Assembly: GCA_947063855.1 (NCBI GenBank)
Contig: CAMSTW010000010.1
Span: 1 to 64,000 of the forward strand
From: an uncultured Dorea sp.
GTDB lineage: Bacteria > Bacillota > Clostridia > Lachnospirales > Lachnospiraceae
Length of the DNA stretch: 64,000 nucleotides
Direction of reading: 5' to 3'
Positions within the stretch are counted from its first letter, which is position 1, and every line of letters begins with the position of its first letter. The position numbers and the translations under genes were made by a program. Below are positions 10,100 to 20,800 of this stretch, one piece after another. The notes under the pieces were generated by a model, which was given only the letters and a program-made list of their open reading frames with translations, made no database searches and was not told the origin of the DNA.

Positions 10100-11400
10100 A
10101 ACACAACCACGCCTTCCCTCACCAGATACTCAAGCGACATCAGAATCCCAAGCCTTGCATGCGGCCACGTCAGGCCGCCTTGGAAATACACCGCATAAGG
10201 CGGCTTGATGGGCCCGTCCGCGCTCAGTTCGATGGAAGATCCCTGCACGAACGCACCCGCCGCCATGATCACATCACTGTCATAACCCGGCATCGCCCAG
10301 GGAATCGGAGTCACAAAGGAATCCACCGGCGCCGCCGCCTGGATCCCCTTGCAGAATGCGATCACACCCTCTGGTTTTCCAAAGGTCACCGCCTGGATAA
10401 TGTCATGCCGGCTCTCGCTACTGTCCGGAACCACAGGAAATCCAAGCTTTTCATAGATATTTGCCGCAAAGACAGCCCCTTTGAGCGCGCCTGCCGTCAC
10501 CGTAGGCGCCAGGAACAGCCCCTGATAGAAGGACTGCATCACCCCAAGGGACGCGCCCACTTCCTTTCCAAGTCCCGGGGATGTCAGACGGTATCCGCAC
10601 GCTTCGATCAGATCCTTCCTGCCCGCGATATAACCGCCGATCGGCGCAAGCCCGCCGCCCGGGTTCTTGATCAGCGATCCGACCACCAGATCGGCGCCCA
10701 CGTCGCTTGGTTCGATGGTCTCCACAAATTCTCCGTAACAGTTATCCACCATGCAGATGATGTCCGGGCGGATCTCTTTGGCAAACCGGATCAGCTCCCC
10801 GACCTGCTGTACGGAGAAGCTTGGTCTGGTCTGATATCCTTTGGATCTCTGGATTGTCAAAAGCTTCGTCTTCTCATGAATCGCCTTTCGTATGTTCTCA
10901 TAATCAAACGTTCCGTCCGGAAGCAGTTCGACCTGAGAATAGGAAATCCCGTATTCCGAAAGAGATCCTCTGGACGGACGGATTCCAATCACCTCTTCAA
11001 GTGTATCGTAAGGCTTCCCCACAGGCGACAGCAATTCATCGCCGGGTCTTAAGTTCGCGCCAAGGGCAAGGGCAAGGGCGTGCGTCCCGCAGGTAATCTG
11101 AGGGCGTACAAGGGCGCTGTCCGTATGGAATACCGAAGCATATACTTCCTCCAGCGTATCCCGCCCCGCGTCATTATATCCGTAGCCGCTTGCATAGTGG
11201 AAACACCCCTCGCTGACCTGATTCTTCTGCATGGCATGGATGACCTTGAGCTGGTTATATTCCGCCGTCTCGTCAATCGCCTCAAACCGCTCCTTAAGGC
11301 CTGACTCAATCTTCCTTCCGAATTCCAGGACTTCCCTCCGGACGCCCAGTTCTTCATATAATGAAATCACGTTCCAGTCATGATTAATTTTCGTTGGCAT
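10096..11400 (-). CDS. Aluminium resistance / methionine gamma-lyase family PLP enzyme
   Basis: Start MPTKINHDWN; CGTHALALALGANLRPGDELLSPVGKPYDTLEEVIG, VVGSLIKNPGGGLAPIGGYIAG. Confidence 0.85.
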   Translation of the reverse strand: MPTKINHDWNVISLYEELGVRREVLEFGRKIESGLKERFEAIDETAEYNQLKVIHAMQKNQVSEGCFHYASGYGYNDAGRDTLEEVYASVFHTDSALVRPQITCGTHALALALGANLRPGDELLSPVGKPYDTLEEVIGIRPSRGSLSEYGISYSQVELLPDGTFDYENIRKAIHEKTKLLTIQRSKGYQTRPSFSVQQVGELIRFAKEIRPDIICMVDNCYGEFVETIEPSDVGADLVVGSLIKNPGGGLAPIGGYIAGRKDLIEACGYRLTSPGLGKEVGASLGVMQSFYQGLFLAPTVTAGALKGAVFAANIYEKLGFPVVPDSSESRHDIIQAVTFGKPEGVIAFCKGIQAAAPVDSFVTPIPWAMPGYDSDVIMAAGAFVQGSSIELSADGPIKPPYAVYFQGGLTWPHARLGILMSLEYLVREGVVVL

Positions 11401-11534
11401 AAGTATTTCCTTCCTTATCTTCTCATTCTCTTCTTTCATTAATATACCCGGCAGACCCGTCCCGAAACCGCCTTCCATAAGATGTACGATCCGATTTACG
11501 GGGAATCTGCGCAAAAATCTTACAGCGGCAATCT

Positions 11535-11789
11535 CTATATCCAGGAATCCAGTATCTTCGTCCTGACAACCGCGCATTTGGCGTCAAATTCCGGATTCAG
11601 CGGACGGATCTGCATGATGACTTCCGCCGCCTCTTTATATTTTTTCATATCATATAATAATGACGCGCGATTCAGTTCAAAAAGCGATTCCTCCCCCTGA
11701 TTCCGGATTAGCGGCTTCAGATTCAGCAGTTCCTTATAGGTCGCCTCCGCATTATGTGAATGAGAGTAGACCTTAAGCAGCGTATTCAT
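11535..11789 (-). CDS. Small TPR-like hypothetical protein
   Basis: MNTLLKVYSHSHNAEATYKELLNLK...LYDMKKYKEAAEVIMQIRPLNPEF; the longer ORF start would overlap miaA. Confidence 0.5.
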   Translation of the reverse strand: MNTLLKVYSHSHNAEATYKELLNLKPLIRNQGEESLFELNRASLLYDMKKYKEAAEVIMQIRPLNPEFDAKCAVVRTKILDSWI

Positions 11790-11847
11790 TTTCTTAATAA
11801 ATTTGCTTGTAAATAATCTTCTCACTGTATTCTTCCCCTTATCTTCT

Positions 11848-12807
11848 CTACAGAAGCTTTTCCCGGAGGTGCCTTCGCATTTCCGCAAGAATCGCCTCTT
11901 CGCTGTGTCCATACTCCCCTTTATTGATCCAGATTACCTCCCGCTCCCTCTTAAACCAGGTAATCTGCCTCTTTGCAAAATGTCTCGTATCCCTTTTCAG
12001 TGTATAGACTGCCTCTTCAAGGCTGGTTTCCCCGTTCAGGTAAGCCAGGATCTCTTTATATCCAAGTCCCTGCATAGACACCATCCCGCCGGTACAGCCC
12101 ATATTCCGCAGAGCCTTCACCTCATCAACCAGTCCTGCTTCCATCATCTGATCCACACGTCTGTCAATGCGTTCATAGATCCTGGCACGGTCGTCATTCA
12201 ATACAAAGTACACAAACCTGTAGGGCGACTCCTTCTGCCGTTCTCTTTCGTTATGTTCGGAAATCCGCTGTCCTGTCTGATGGTAAAATTCCAGTGCACG
12301 GATCACACGTTTCACATTGTTCATATGGATCTGTGCCGCCGCGGCAGGGTCTGTCTCTTTAAGCCTGTCATGAAGCGCCCGGCCGCCCTGCTCCCCGGCT
12401 ATACGCTCAAGCTCCCTTCTGTATGCACAATCCCCGTCGTTCTTCTCAAAATCAATGTCATAAAGGAGCGCCTGGATATAAAAGCCCGTCCCGCCTACGA
12501 CGATTGGAATATGCCGGCTGGCATAAATCTGTTCCATCGCCGCTTTCGCCATCTGCTGAAAACGCACCACATGGAACTCCTCCCACGGCTCCAATTCATC
12601 CACCAGATAATGTGGGATTCCTTCCATCTCCTCCGGGCGGATCTTTGCCGAGCCGATATCCATATGCTTATAAATCTGCATGGAATCTGCGGAAATAATC
12701 TCCCCGCCAATCGCTTTGGCAAGCCCGATGGAGGCTTTTGTCTTCCCAACGGCCGTGGGTCCTGTCAGGACTACCAATGGTTTCTTATTGAAATCACTCA
12801 TGATCAC
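11848..12807 (-). CDS. miaA: tRNA dimethylallyltransferase
   Basis: VVLTGPTAVGKTKASIGLAKAIGGEIISADSMQIYKHMDIGSAK. Confidence 0.97.
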   Translation of the reverse strand: MIMSDFNKKPLVVLTGPTAVGKTKASIGLAKAIGGEIISADSMQIYKHMDIGSAKIRPEEMEGIPHYLVDELEPWEEFHVVRFQQMAKAAMEQIYASRHIPIVVGGTGFYIQALLYDIDFEKNDGDCAYRRELERIAGEQGGRALHDRLKETDPAAAAQIHMNNVKRVIRALEFYHQTGQRISEHNERERQKESPYRFVYFVLNDDRARIYERIDRRVDQMMEAGLVDEVKALRNMGCTGGMVSMQGLGYKEILAYLNGETSLEEAVYTLKRDTRHFAKRQITWFKREREVIWINKGEYGHSEEAILAEMRRHLREKLL

Positions 12808-15068
12808 ACAATCCTTTTAAATTTCTTTTCCAGTTCCCGGCGGCTCATGGCAATGATGGTCGGCCTCCCATGAGGACAGTGGTAGGGATTCTCAAGTGTC
12901 AGAAGCTCTCCGATGAGTGTATCCACCTCCGCGGCCGACAGCTTCATATTCCCCTTTACCGCCGCCTTGCAGGACATGGAAGCAATCTTCTCGTCAATCA
13001 GCTCCGGAGACAGATTCCGGCTGACCTCGTCGGACAGGCCGTCTAACATCTGCAGGAGCAGTTCTTTCCTGGCGATACTGAAAAGATTATCCGGAACTGC
13101 CCTGACTGCGAAGGATTCCTGACCGAATTCCTCGAACTCGAACCCGATCCGGGTGAACTGGTCCATATACCGGTTCAGAAGCCCGGCCTCCTGCATACTT
13201 AAGTCCAGGATGATCGGCGGACTGATCATCTGGGAGGTGAATTCTCTTGTCTTCATCCCCCTTAATGTACGCTCATACAACACACGCTCATGCGCGGCGT
13301 GCTGGTCTATGATATAGAGATTATCATGAAATTCCACCAGCCAGTATGTCTCGAATACCTGTCCGATCAGCTGATATTCATCCCTTGCTTCCCTTGTCAG
13401 CAGCTTTTCCTCGAACAGATTCAACTGTTTTGGTTCCGCCGTTTTCTCTTTTTCCGGAATCTGCTGAGAATCCGTTCCTCCAAGACCCTGATCCAAATGG
13501 GAACCCGGCTTTCCGGATATCTGATTCGGCTGAGAATCCGCCTTTCCGGATATCTGATTCAGCTGCAGGTCTGCGTTCCCGGATATCTGACTCAGACGCG
13601 GTCCGGCCTCCCCGGGTGCCGGGAGATTCTGTCCATATTCCACCGTCTCGCGAATCCGGTCCGCCTGCATCTCCGGCTTAAAGATCCCGCTTCTGTCCAC
13701 GACCTCTGCCTGGGAACGCTGGCTGTGATAGTTACGGACACGCTCCCTCATCTTCTCCATAAAATAGTCAAGATCCCGTTCTGACGGAGGAGGCAGCGCT
13801 TCCTTTGACGCCGTTCTCCCCGCCGGACGGCCGCTGCCGCCTGCGTCTTCCCCTCCATTGGATGTCCGCGCAAGCCCTTCGAAGGGAAGGCTGCCGCATC
13901 CGGCGCTCTTTCCGGCCGCCTCATACTTGTCATTCCAGACATTCCTGTCACGTTTACTATTCTGAACATTCTCCTCACGTCCGCCGTTCCAGACAATCTC
14001 GTCACGCTTGCTGTTCCCGGCATTCTCCTCACGCTTACGGCGGCTCCCCGGCAAGTCAAGCTCCACATGAGGAATCAGCTCTTTTGCATGAAGCCCCCGG
14101 CTCACCGCCTCGTATACCTGGTTATAAACCTCCTGCTGATTGTGGAACCGAAGCTCCATCTTCGCCGGATGCACATTGACGTCCACATTTCCGCCGTCAA
14201 TCTCCATATGCAGCACCACGAACGGATACTTGTGCTGCATGGAGAAATCCTTATACGCATCCTCAATCGCCTTCGACACAACAGGGTTCTTCACATAACG
14301 CCCGTTGATAAAGTAATTCTCAAAATTCCTATTCCCCCTTGAGATCACAGGCTTCCCTAAGAACCCTGAGATCTTCATCCCGGGCGTCTCCCATTCGGCC
14401 CCAAGCAGATTCGAAGCAATATCCCGTCCATAGACGTGATAGATCACATCCTTAAGCTTCCCGTTGCCGGAGGTGTGAAGCTTCGACTGCCCGTTGTTCA
14501 TAAACTGAAAGGATATCTCCGGATGAGACAGGGCAAGTCTGGTCATCAGATCCCCCACATGGCTTGCCTCCGTCATGGGGGTCTTAAGAAACTTCCTTCT
14601 GGCAGGCACGTTGTAGAATAACTGCTGAATCAGGAACGTCGTCCCGTCCCGGACGCCCGTCTCCTCCAGATCCACTTCCTTCCCGCCGTTGATCCGGTAT
14701 CTGGTCCCAAAGGTATCCTCCTTCGTCTTGGTAAGAAGCTCCACCTGGGAAACTGCCGCAATGCTTGAGAGCGCCTCCCCGCGGAATCCCAAAGACCCGA
14801 TATGTACCAGATCGTCCACAGACCGGATCTTACTGGTGGAATGGCGTAAGAATGCCTTTGGCACCTCCTCCCTTGGAATCCCGCATCCATTATCCGCGAT
14901 CCGCATGAGCGTCGTTCCGCCTTCCTGAATCTCCACGACGATTGCCGTAGCCCCGGCGTCAATGGCGTTCTCCACCAGCTCCTTAACTACGGACGCCGGA
15001 CGCTCGATCACCTCGCCCGCCGCAATCTTGTCTATCGTAACCGTATCCAAAACCTGTATCTTACCCAT
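12804..15068 (-). CDS. mutL: DNA mismatch repair endonuclease MutL
   Basis: IDKIAAGEVIERPASVVKELVENAIDAGA...GFRGEALSSIAAVS; CPHGRPT near the C-terminus. Confidence 0.98.
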   Translation of the reverse strand: MGKIQVLDTVTIDKIAAGEVIERPASVVKELVENAIDAGATAIVVEIQEGGTTLMRIADNGCGIPREEVPKAFLRHSTSKIRSVDDLVHIGSLGFRGEALSSIAAVSQVELLTKTKEDTFGTRYRINGGKEVDLEETGVRDGTTFLIQQLFYNVPARRKFLKTPMTEASHVGDLMTRLALSHPEISFQFMNNGQSKLHTSGNGKLKDVIYHVYGRDIASNLLGAEWETPGMKISGFLGKPVISRGNRNFENYFINGRYVKNPVVSKAIEDAYKDFSMQHKYPFVVLHMEIDGGNVDVNVHPAKMELRFHNQQEVYNQVYEAVSRGLHAKELIPHVELDLPGSRRKREENAGNSKRDEIVWNGGREENVQNSKRDRNVWNDKYEAAGKSAGCGSLPFEGLARTSNGGEDAGGSGRPAGRTASKEALPPPSERDLDYFMEKMRERVRNYHSQRSQAEVVDRSGIFKPEMQADRIRETVEYGQNLPAPGEAGPRLSQISGNADLQLNQISGKADSQPNQISGKPGSHLDQGLGGTDSQQIPEKEKTAEPKQLNLFEEKLLTREARDEYQLIGQVFETYWLVEFHDNLYIIDQHAAHERVLYERTLRGMKTREFTSQMISPPIILDLSMQEAGLLNRYMDQFTRIGFEFEEFGQESFAVRAVPDNLFSIARKELLLQMLDGLSDEVSRNLSPELIDEKIASMSCKAAVKGNMKLSAAEVDTLIGELLTLENPYHCPHGRPTIIAMSRRELEKKFKRIV
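13515..13613. repeat. 33-bp in-frame minisatellite in the mutL linker, about 3 copies
   Basis: GGATATCTGA at 13515, 13548 and 13581 (period 33); encodes QISGNADLQLN / QISGKADSQPN / QISGKPGSHLD. Confidence 0.85.
13930..14040. repeat. 27-bp degenerate in-frame minisatellite in the mutL linker, about 4 copies
   Basis: Encodes RKREENAGN / SKRDEIVWN / GGREENVQN / SKRDRNVWN. Confidence 0.75.
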
Positions 15069-15111
15069 ACCTTATCCTGTCCTTCCCTGCCGGTATATTT
15101 TATCAGATTTT

Positions 15112-17760
15112 CTACCACCGGTTCTTAAGCTTACTCTGTAACTGGTACAAGGTATTCAGCGCGTCGATCGGCGTCAGATTACCCAGATCCAGATTCTTGA
15201 TCTCGTCAATCACGTCGTCGTCCTTCACCGTATCAAACAGCGACATCTGCGCCAGATCCACCTCGTCATAATGCTTCGGCTTTGCCGCCGGCTGCTCCTG
15301 TCCATGGGACGCTATATCCTTGATCTTATCCGTGATATCCGCCTGTACCAGTTCCTCTACGATCTCCTTCGCACGCCAGATCACCGTCTCCGGCACCCCC
15401 GCAAGGCGCGCCACCTGGATCCCGTAGCTCTTATCCGCGCCTCCCTTTACAATCTTGCGCAAGAAGATGATATCGTCCCCCTTCTCCTTCACGGCAATAC
15501 AATAATTGTTGACATTATTAATCTTCCCCTCAAGCTCCGTCAGCTCATGGTAATGAGTCGCAAACAGCGTCTTGGCGCCCAGAAGCTTACTGTTGCTGAT
15601 ATGCTCGATCACCGCCCAGGCGATACTTAAGCCGTCAAAGGTGCTGGTTCCCCTCCCGATCTCATCCAGGATCAGAAGGCTCTTACTGGTAGCGTTCCGT
15701 AAGATATTCGCCACCTCCGTCATCTCCACCATGAAGGTACTCTGCCCGCTGGCCAGATCGTCGGACGCCCCCACTCTGGTGAAGATCCGGTCCACCAGTC
15801 CGATATCCGCACTGGAAGCCGGGACGAAGGAGCCGATCTGCGCCATCAGGACGATCAGCGCCGTCTGCCGCATATAGGTGGATTTCCCCGCCATATTGGG
15901 TCCTGTGATGACAGAGATCCGGTTCTTCTTATCGTTCAGATAGGTATCGTTGGAGATAAACATGTCGTTCGGAATCATCTTCTCCACCACCGGATGACGG
16001 CCGTCCTTGATATCGATCACGCCCTTCTCGTTGATCCCCGGGCGGACATAATGATTCCGCTCCGCCACCAGGGCGAGAGAAGCAAATGCGTCTAACTGTG
16101 CCACAGCCTTCGCGCTTGACTGGATCCGCAGGATCTCGGCTCCGATCTTATCCCGCACCTCACAGTATAACTGATACTCCAGCGCATACAGCTTATCCTC
16201 CGCCCCAAGGATCGTATCCTCCAGCTCCTTAAGTTCAGGGATGATATAACGCTCTGCATTGGCAAGAGTCTGCTTGCGTGTATAGTATTCCGGCACCAGA
16301 TTCTTAAAGGAATTCGTCACCTCCAGATAATAACCGAACACCTTGTTAAACCGGATCCTCAGATTCTTGATTCCCGTCTTCTCCCGTTCCTCTGCCTCAA
16401 GCTTTGCAAGCCACTCCTTCCCGTCTGACTTGGCAGATCTTAACCGGTCCACTTCCTCGTTGAAGCCTTCCCTTATGATACCGCCCTCCTTCATGGCAAT
16501 GGGCGGCTCTTCCTTAATGGCGCTCTTAACCAGATTGCAGAGATCCTCCAGGGTATCCAGGCTGTCATATAACTCCCGGAGCAGGGGCGTCTTCATCTCC
16601 TGTAAAATGTATTTGATATGAGGCAGCATGGCGAGGGAATGCCCAAACGCCACCAGATCTCTCGGATTCGCCGACTGGTAGGTAATCCTGCACACCAGAC
16701 GCTCCAGATCGTAGATAGAAGACAGATACTCCCGGATCTCTTCCCTGGATATGGCGCTTCCCTTAAGCTCTTCTACCGCGTCCAGACGGCGCTCGATCTC
16801 CTTCTTATCAATCAGCGGCTGCTCGACCTGCTTGCGCAGGGCTCTTGCCCCCATAGCCGTCTTCGTCTTGTCAAGCACCCATAGAAGCGAGCCTCTCTTC
16901 TGCTTTTCCCTGAGCGTCTCGCTAAGTTCCAGGTTCCGCCTGGTAGAGCTGTCAAGCAGCATGTATTTCCCCGTGGCATACACGGCAAGGCGGGTAATGT
17001 GGGAGAGATCTCTCTTCTGCGTCTCCAGGAGATATTTAAGCAATGCGCCCGCCGCGATCACTTTGCAGTCGTAATCTTCTAATCCAAGCCCGCTTAACGC
17101 ATTTACATGGAAATGCTCCGTCAGCGTCTGCTCACAGATCTTGTCGTCAAAATACCAGGAATCCAGCGAATACAACGTGATTCCCAGCTTATCCTTAAGA
17201 AGCGCCAGATCCATGCCGCTCATATAGAACGCCTCATTACAGATCAATTCTGACGGCATGAACTTGTAGATCTCATCGAATAATTTCTCCGAACTGCCAA
17301 GTTCTGTGACCACGTATTCTCCGGTGGTCACATCCGCAACAGACAATCCGTAACGGTCCGCGGCATAGACCACGCACATGATATAGTTATTCTTCGTCTC
17401 GTCCAGCGCCTGCACATCCAGATTCGTTCCCGGAGTCACGATGCGGACCACATCCCGCTTCACCAGCCCTCTGGCGCTGGCGGCGTCCTCCATCTGCTCA
17501 CAGATCGCCACTTTGTATCCCTTAGATACCAGCCGGTTCAGATAACTGTCCACAGCGTGATAAGGAACGCCGCACATCGGTGCACGTTCCTCCAATCCAC
17601 AGTTCTTGCCGGTCAGTGTAATCTCAAGCTCCTTCGACGCCGTCAGGGCGTCGTCAAAGAACATCTCATAAAAATCTCCCAGTCTATAGAATAAAATGCA
17701 GTCCTGGTATTCCTTCTTCGTCTCCATGTACTGCTGCATCATCGGTGTTAATTCTGCCAC
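15112..17760 (-). CDS. mutS: DNA mismatch repair protein MutS
   Basis: ITGPNMAGKSTYMRQTALIVLMAQIGSFVPA; LILDEIGRGTSTFDGLSIAWA. Confidence 0.98.
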   Translation of the reverse strand: MAELTPMMQQYMETKKEYQDCILFYRLGDFYEMFFDDALTASKELEITLTGKNCGLEERAPMCGVPYHAVDSYLNRLVSKGYKVAICEQMEDAASARGLVKRDVVRIVTPGTNLDVQALDETKNNYIMCVVYAADRYGLSVADVTTGEYVVTELGSSEKLFDEIYKFMPSELICNEAFYMSGMDLALLKDKLGITLYSLDSWYFDDKICEQTLTEHFHVNALSGLGLEDYDCKVIAAGALLKYLLETQKRDLSHITRLAVYATGKYMLLDSSTRRNLELSETLREKQKRGSLLWVLDKTKTAMGARALRKQVEQPLIDKKEIERRLDAVEELKGSAISREEIREYLSSIYDLERLVCRITYQSANPRDLVAFGHSLAMLPHIKYILQEMKTPLLRELYDSLDTLEDLCNLVKSAIKEEPPIAMKEGGIIREGFNEEVDRLRSAKSDGKEWLAKLEAEEREKTGIKNLRIRFNKVFGYYLEVTNSFKNLVPEYYTRKQTLANAERYIIPELKELEDTILGAEDKLYALEYQLYCEVRDKIGAEILRIQSSAKAVAQLDAFASLALVAERNHYVRPGINEKGVIDIKDGRHPVVEKMIPNDMFISNDTYLNDKKNRISVITGPNMAGKSTYMRQTALIVLMAQIGSFVPASSADIGLVDRIFTRVGASDDLASGQSTFMVEMTEVANILRNATSKSLLILDEIGRGTSTFDGLSIAWAVIEHISNSKLLGAKTLFATHYHELTELEGKINNVNNYCIAVKEKGDDIIFLRKIVKGGADKSYGIQVARLAGVPETVIWRAKEIVEELVQADITDKIKDIASHGQEQPAAKPKHYDEVDLAQMSLFDTVKDDDVIDEIKNLDLGNLTPIDALNTLYQLQSKLKNRW

Positions 17761-17862
17761 AGTTGTACCTCTCTTTTATTTTTCTGCTGATTGTGCTTTT
17801 CAATTATAGCATTTCTTTAAGAAATAGAAAAGACAGAATTTCACGGTCCTTTCGCTGCCACT

Positions 17863-20800
17863 TCAAAATGCCTGTCCCTGCCGTATCTGCGACAGGATAC
17901 CGGGATCCTTGATCTTCGTATCTTCTGCAAAGAGCAGGATCTTCGACATAATCTCCGCCGTCTTGGGATCGTCGTCGATAAACGGCAGGAAGATACGTCC
18001 CCTGTGCTGGGAATGTACCGGCACCACAAACAGCATGGCGTTCCCCGTCTGATGGACCACGCCGCTTCCAAGATGCACGGAATACTGCCCCATCTTCCCG
18101 TCGATGATGGCGTGGCTGCCCTCCAGACGCACATTCTTGATCTTGAACAATTCAAGATTGCATTCTGCGATGGCTCTTCGCATCTCGATGGTCGAGTGAC
18201 TGGTCTCCGGATCCACGCCGCCTGCATGGGCCACGCTCACCGCCAGGTCTACATCCCGCATGACCTCGCTGTAGATGATATCCGGAATCTCCGTAATCTT
18301 CTTTGGCTTCCCTGTCTTCCGGTCTGAGAAGGCCACCCATTCAAGTGTGGGCGCCTCGATGTCGCTTGGCGTAAACCAGTCTGCCATGGCGTAGATACAG
18401 GCAACGATATTCTCCTTATAATAAATCTTCTGAAGGCCGTCCTCATAATCCGCTACCCAGCGCCTTCCCCGAAGTGCGCCTGCCGTCTTCTGCGGCTGGA
18501 TCTGGTTGCCGGAGAAGAGCCTCGACTCTGTCTTTTCCCGTTCTTCGTCTAATTTCAGGTACAGCTCGCGGAACACCTGTTTAAACGGCTGCTTTATCTT
18601 CCTCTCAAACAGCAGCTTCTGGAATTCGTGCCAGCATCCGCCTGTATACAGATCACAGGGGTGTGCGATCAAGATCCTCTCATCCACCTTCACCGGCGTC
18701 ACCGTTCCCTTATGACCGGCAATCCCCTCTTCTGTCAGGAACCCAATCAAAGCCGCCTGGTCTGTCTTCGTATCATCTGACAACTTCACCAACAGGTTCT
18801 CAACGATGGGGCGTACCACCGGATTCCTCTTAAGTTCCAGAAATTCCCAGACCTCAAAGTCCGTCCGGTCTTCCATCGCCTGCTCCATCATCTGTTTCGT
18901 CCTGCCGTACTGTTCCTTTAACTGCTTCGTAACCTCCTGGTATCTCTTGACTGCTTCATCCTTCTTATATTTTGCCGGAACGGATTTTAAGATCTTCCCG
19001 CCTTTTTTGCATTTCAGAGAACTCTTCCCGTTCTCGTCTACAGATATCATCAGCTCGATCTCACCTACAGACTGCCAGTCAAAATAAGCCCCTGACTGTT
19101 CTGCCAGTTTCCCTTCCATGCGCAGCACAAGCCGGGTCACATCGGTAAATCCCGCATTGACGCTTAAGTTCCGAAGGGCAATCTCTGCGGCGCGCCCCTC
19201 GCTCGCCCTGCGCTGGGCGCCGAACTGCCTGCTCTCCTTCTTGTATTTCTGGATGAACTGATACCGGTCTAAGAGTTCCTCCTCCCGCTTAAGTTTCTTA
19301 TCCGTAAGCGGCAGAAGCGGAAGACTCATCAGAAGGTCCTTGTTGCGTTTCGCGTCAATCTCCGATTTTAACGCTTCCTTTTCGACCTTTCCTAAGGCAG
19401 CGTCCGCATATTTTCTCGCCCGCCCATGGGCTGTTCCGGAGGAAGAATACTTCGCCGCATCATACAGAAGCTTGAAATTCTTCTCACCCACACGGCCATA
19501 GGCCTCAAAGAACCAGTGGATATCAAAGGCTCCGTCTCCAAGCTCCTCCGGCGAAAGCGGCGTATACTTCGCAATGACTGAAGTCACCTGCTCGTCGAAG
19601 CGCTCGCTGGTATGAGCCATAAAATAATAACAGGTGCTGGCAAATCCCGGAATCTTAAGATACGCTTCAATCATCGGGATCCACTGCTGGGCATACATGG
19701 CAAGCTCAACCAGCCGCTTCTTTGTGATATCCGTACCCTTAAGCGCCGCCCCAAGATCTTCTGCCGTCTCCCCAGGCTTTGGCGCACATACCTTAAGCAG
19801 ATGACTAAGAACTGACTTACGTTCACTGAGGGAGGAAGAATAGACATATCCCCGCTTAAGAGGATCCTTCCCAAGAGCCGTCAGAATCTGGATCATATAA
19901 TCTATGCCGCAGACCACCCGGATGCGATTGATATATTCTGAAAACGGCGTCGGCTGCTCTCCGCGCTTCAATTCCACGCTTAACACAAGCGGCACAAGCT
20001 CCTCATAAACCTCATGGGCAAACGCCATCTTGGGCATCTCTTCCCCTATGGTGTCAAAATGGTATTTCCCGTCTACAGGCTTAATCACATTCGTCCCAAA
20101 GAAGGAATTTAATGCATAGACACCGGCGTACCTTGAGGTTACTGCCCCTTTCTGCTCCACGGTACTGACAGCCTCCAGTAAGGTTCCAAGCTCCCCAAAC
20201 GAGAATACTGCCTTATAGAACAGATCCTTATCCCAGAATCCCCGCATATAACATTCTACATAATCCGCAAGTCCCAGATAACAACGGTTAGACCTCTGAT
20301 AGGAATACTGCCGGTTCTTCTCCCGCATCTCCTGTCCCAGATAATGCTGTCCAAGCCGGAATCTCAGAGTAAACGCGCTGCCCCAGTCCTTCTCATCTGC
20401 GTCTGAGAGCCAGCGGATCATCTCTGCGAAGACCGGAAGCTCGGCAGAGCGTCTGGTATAAGTTACGACTTCACCGTTCCAGCGCTTTTCACTGACGGAA
20501 AAGATATCGTTGGAGGTATCCAGCACCGAAAGGAATCTTGCCATTCCATACAAGGCAAACTCCGCCTTTAAGGAAGCCGGGATATACTGCGCAGACAGCA
20601 CGGATATCACGGTACGCACCTGCCTGATATGAGAAATAGTAGGCAGGAGATTCTGAAACGGCAGTCTTTTCATCAGTCCGGCTCCGAAAACCTGCTTATA
20701 CAATCTTTTATTCTGGATGTAGGATTCCATCTGCTGACAGCACTGGTCGTAAAGCAGCACTTCCAGAAGAAGCCCGGGGTCTTTAATCTCCCTTTCATAG

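Noticed and set aside
9971-10198. Small plus-strand ORF (75 aa)
   Set aside because: Antisense to the MNT gene and the end of the PLP gene; no RBS.
10159-11052. Plus-strand ORF (297 aa)
   Set aside because: Antisense to the PLP enzyme gene; Arg/His-rich shadow ORF.
11535-11789. HEPN partner for the MNT gene
   Set aside because: Sequence looks TPR-like and lacks a HEPN RxxxxH motif.
11803-12873. Plus-strand ORF (356 aa)
   Set aside because: Antisense to miaA; no domain sense.
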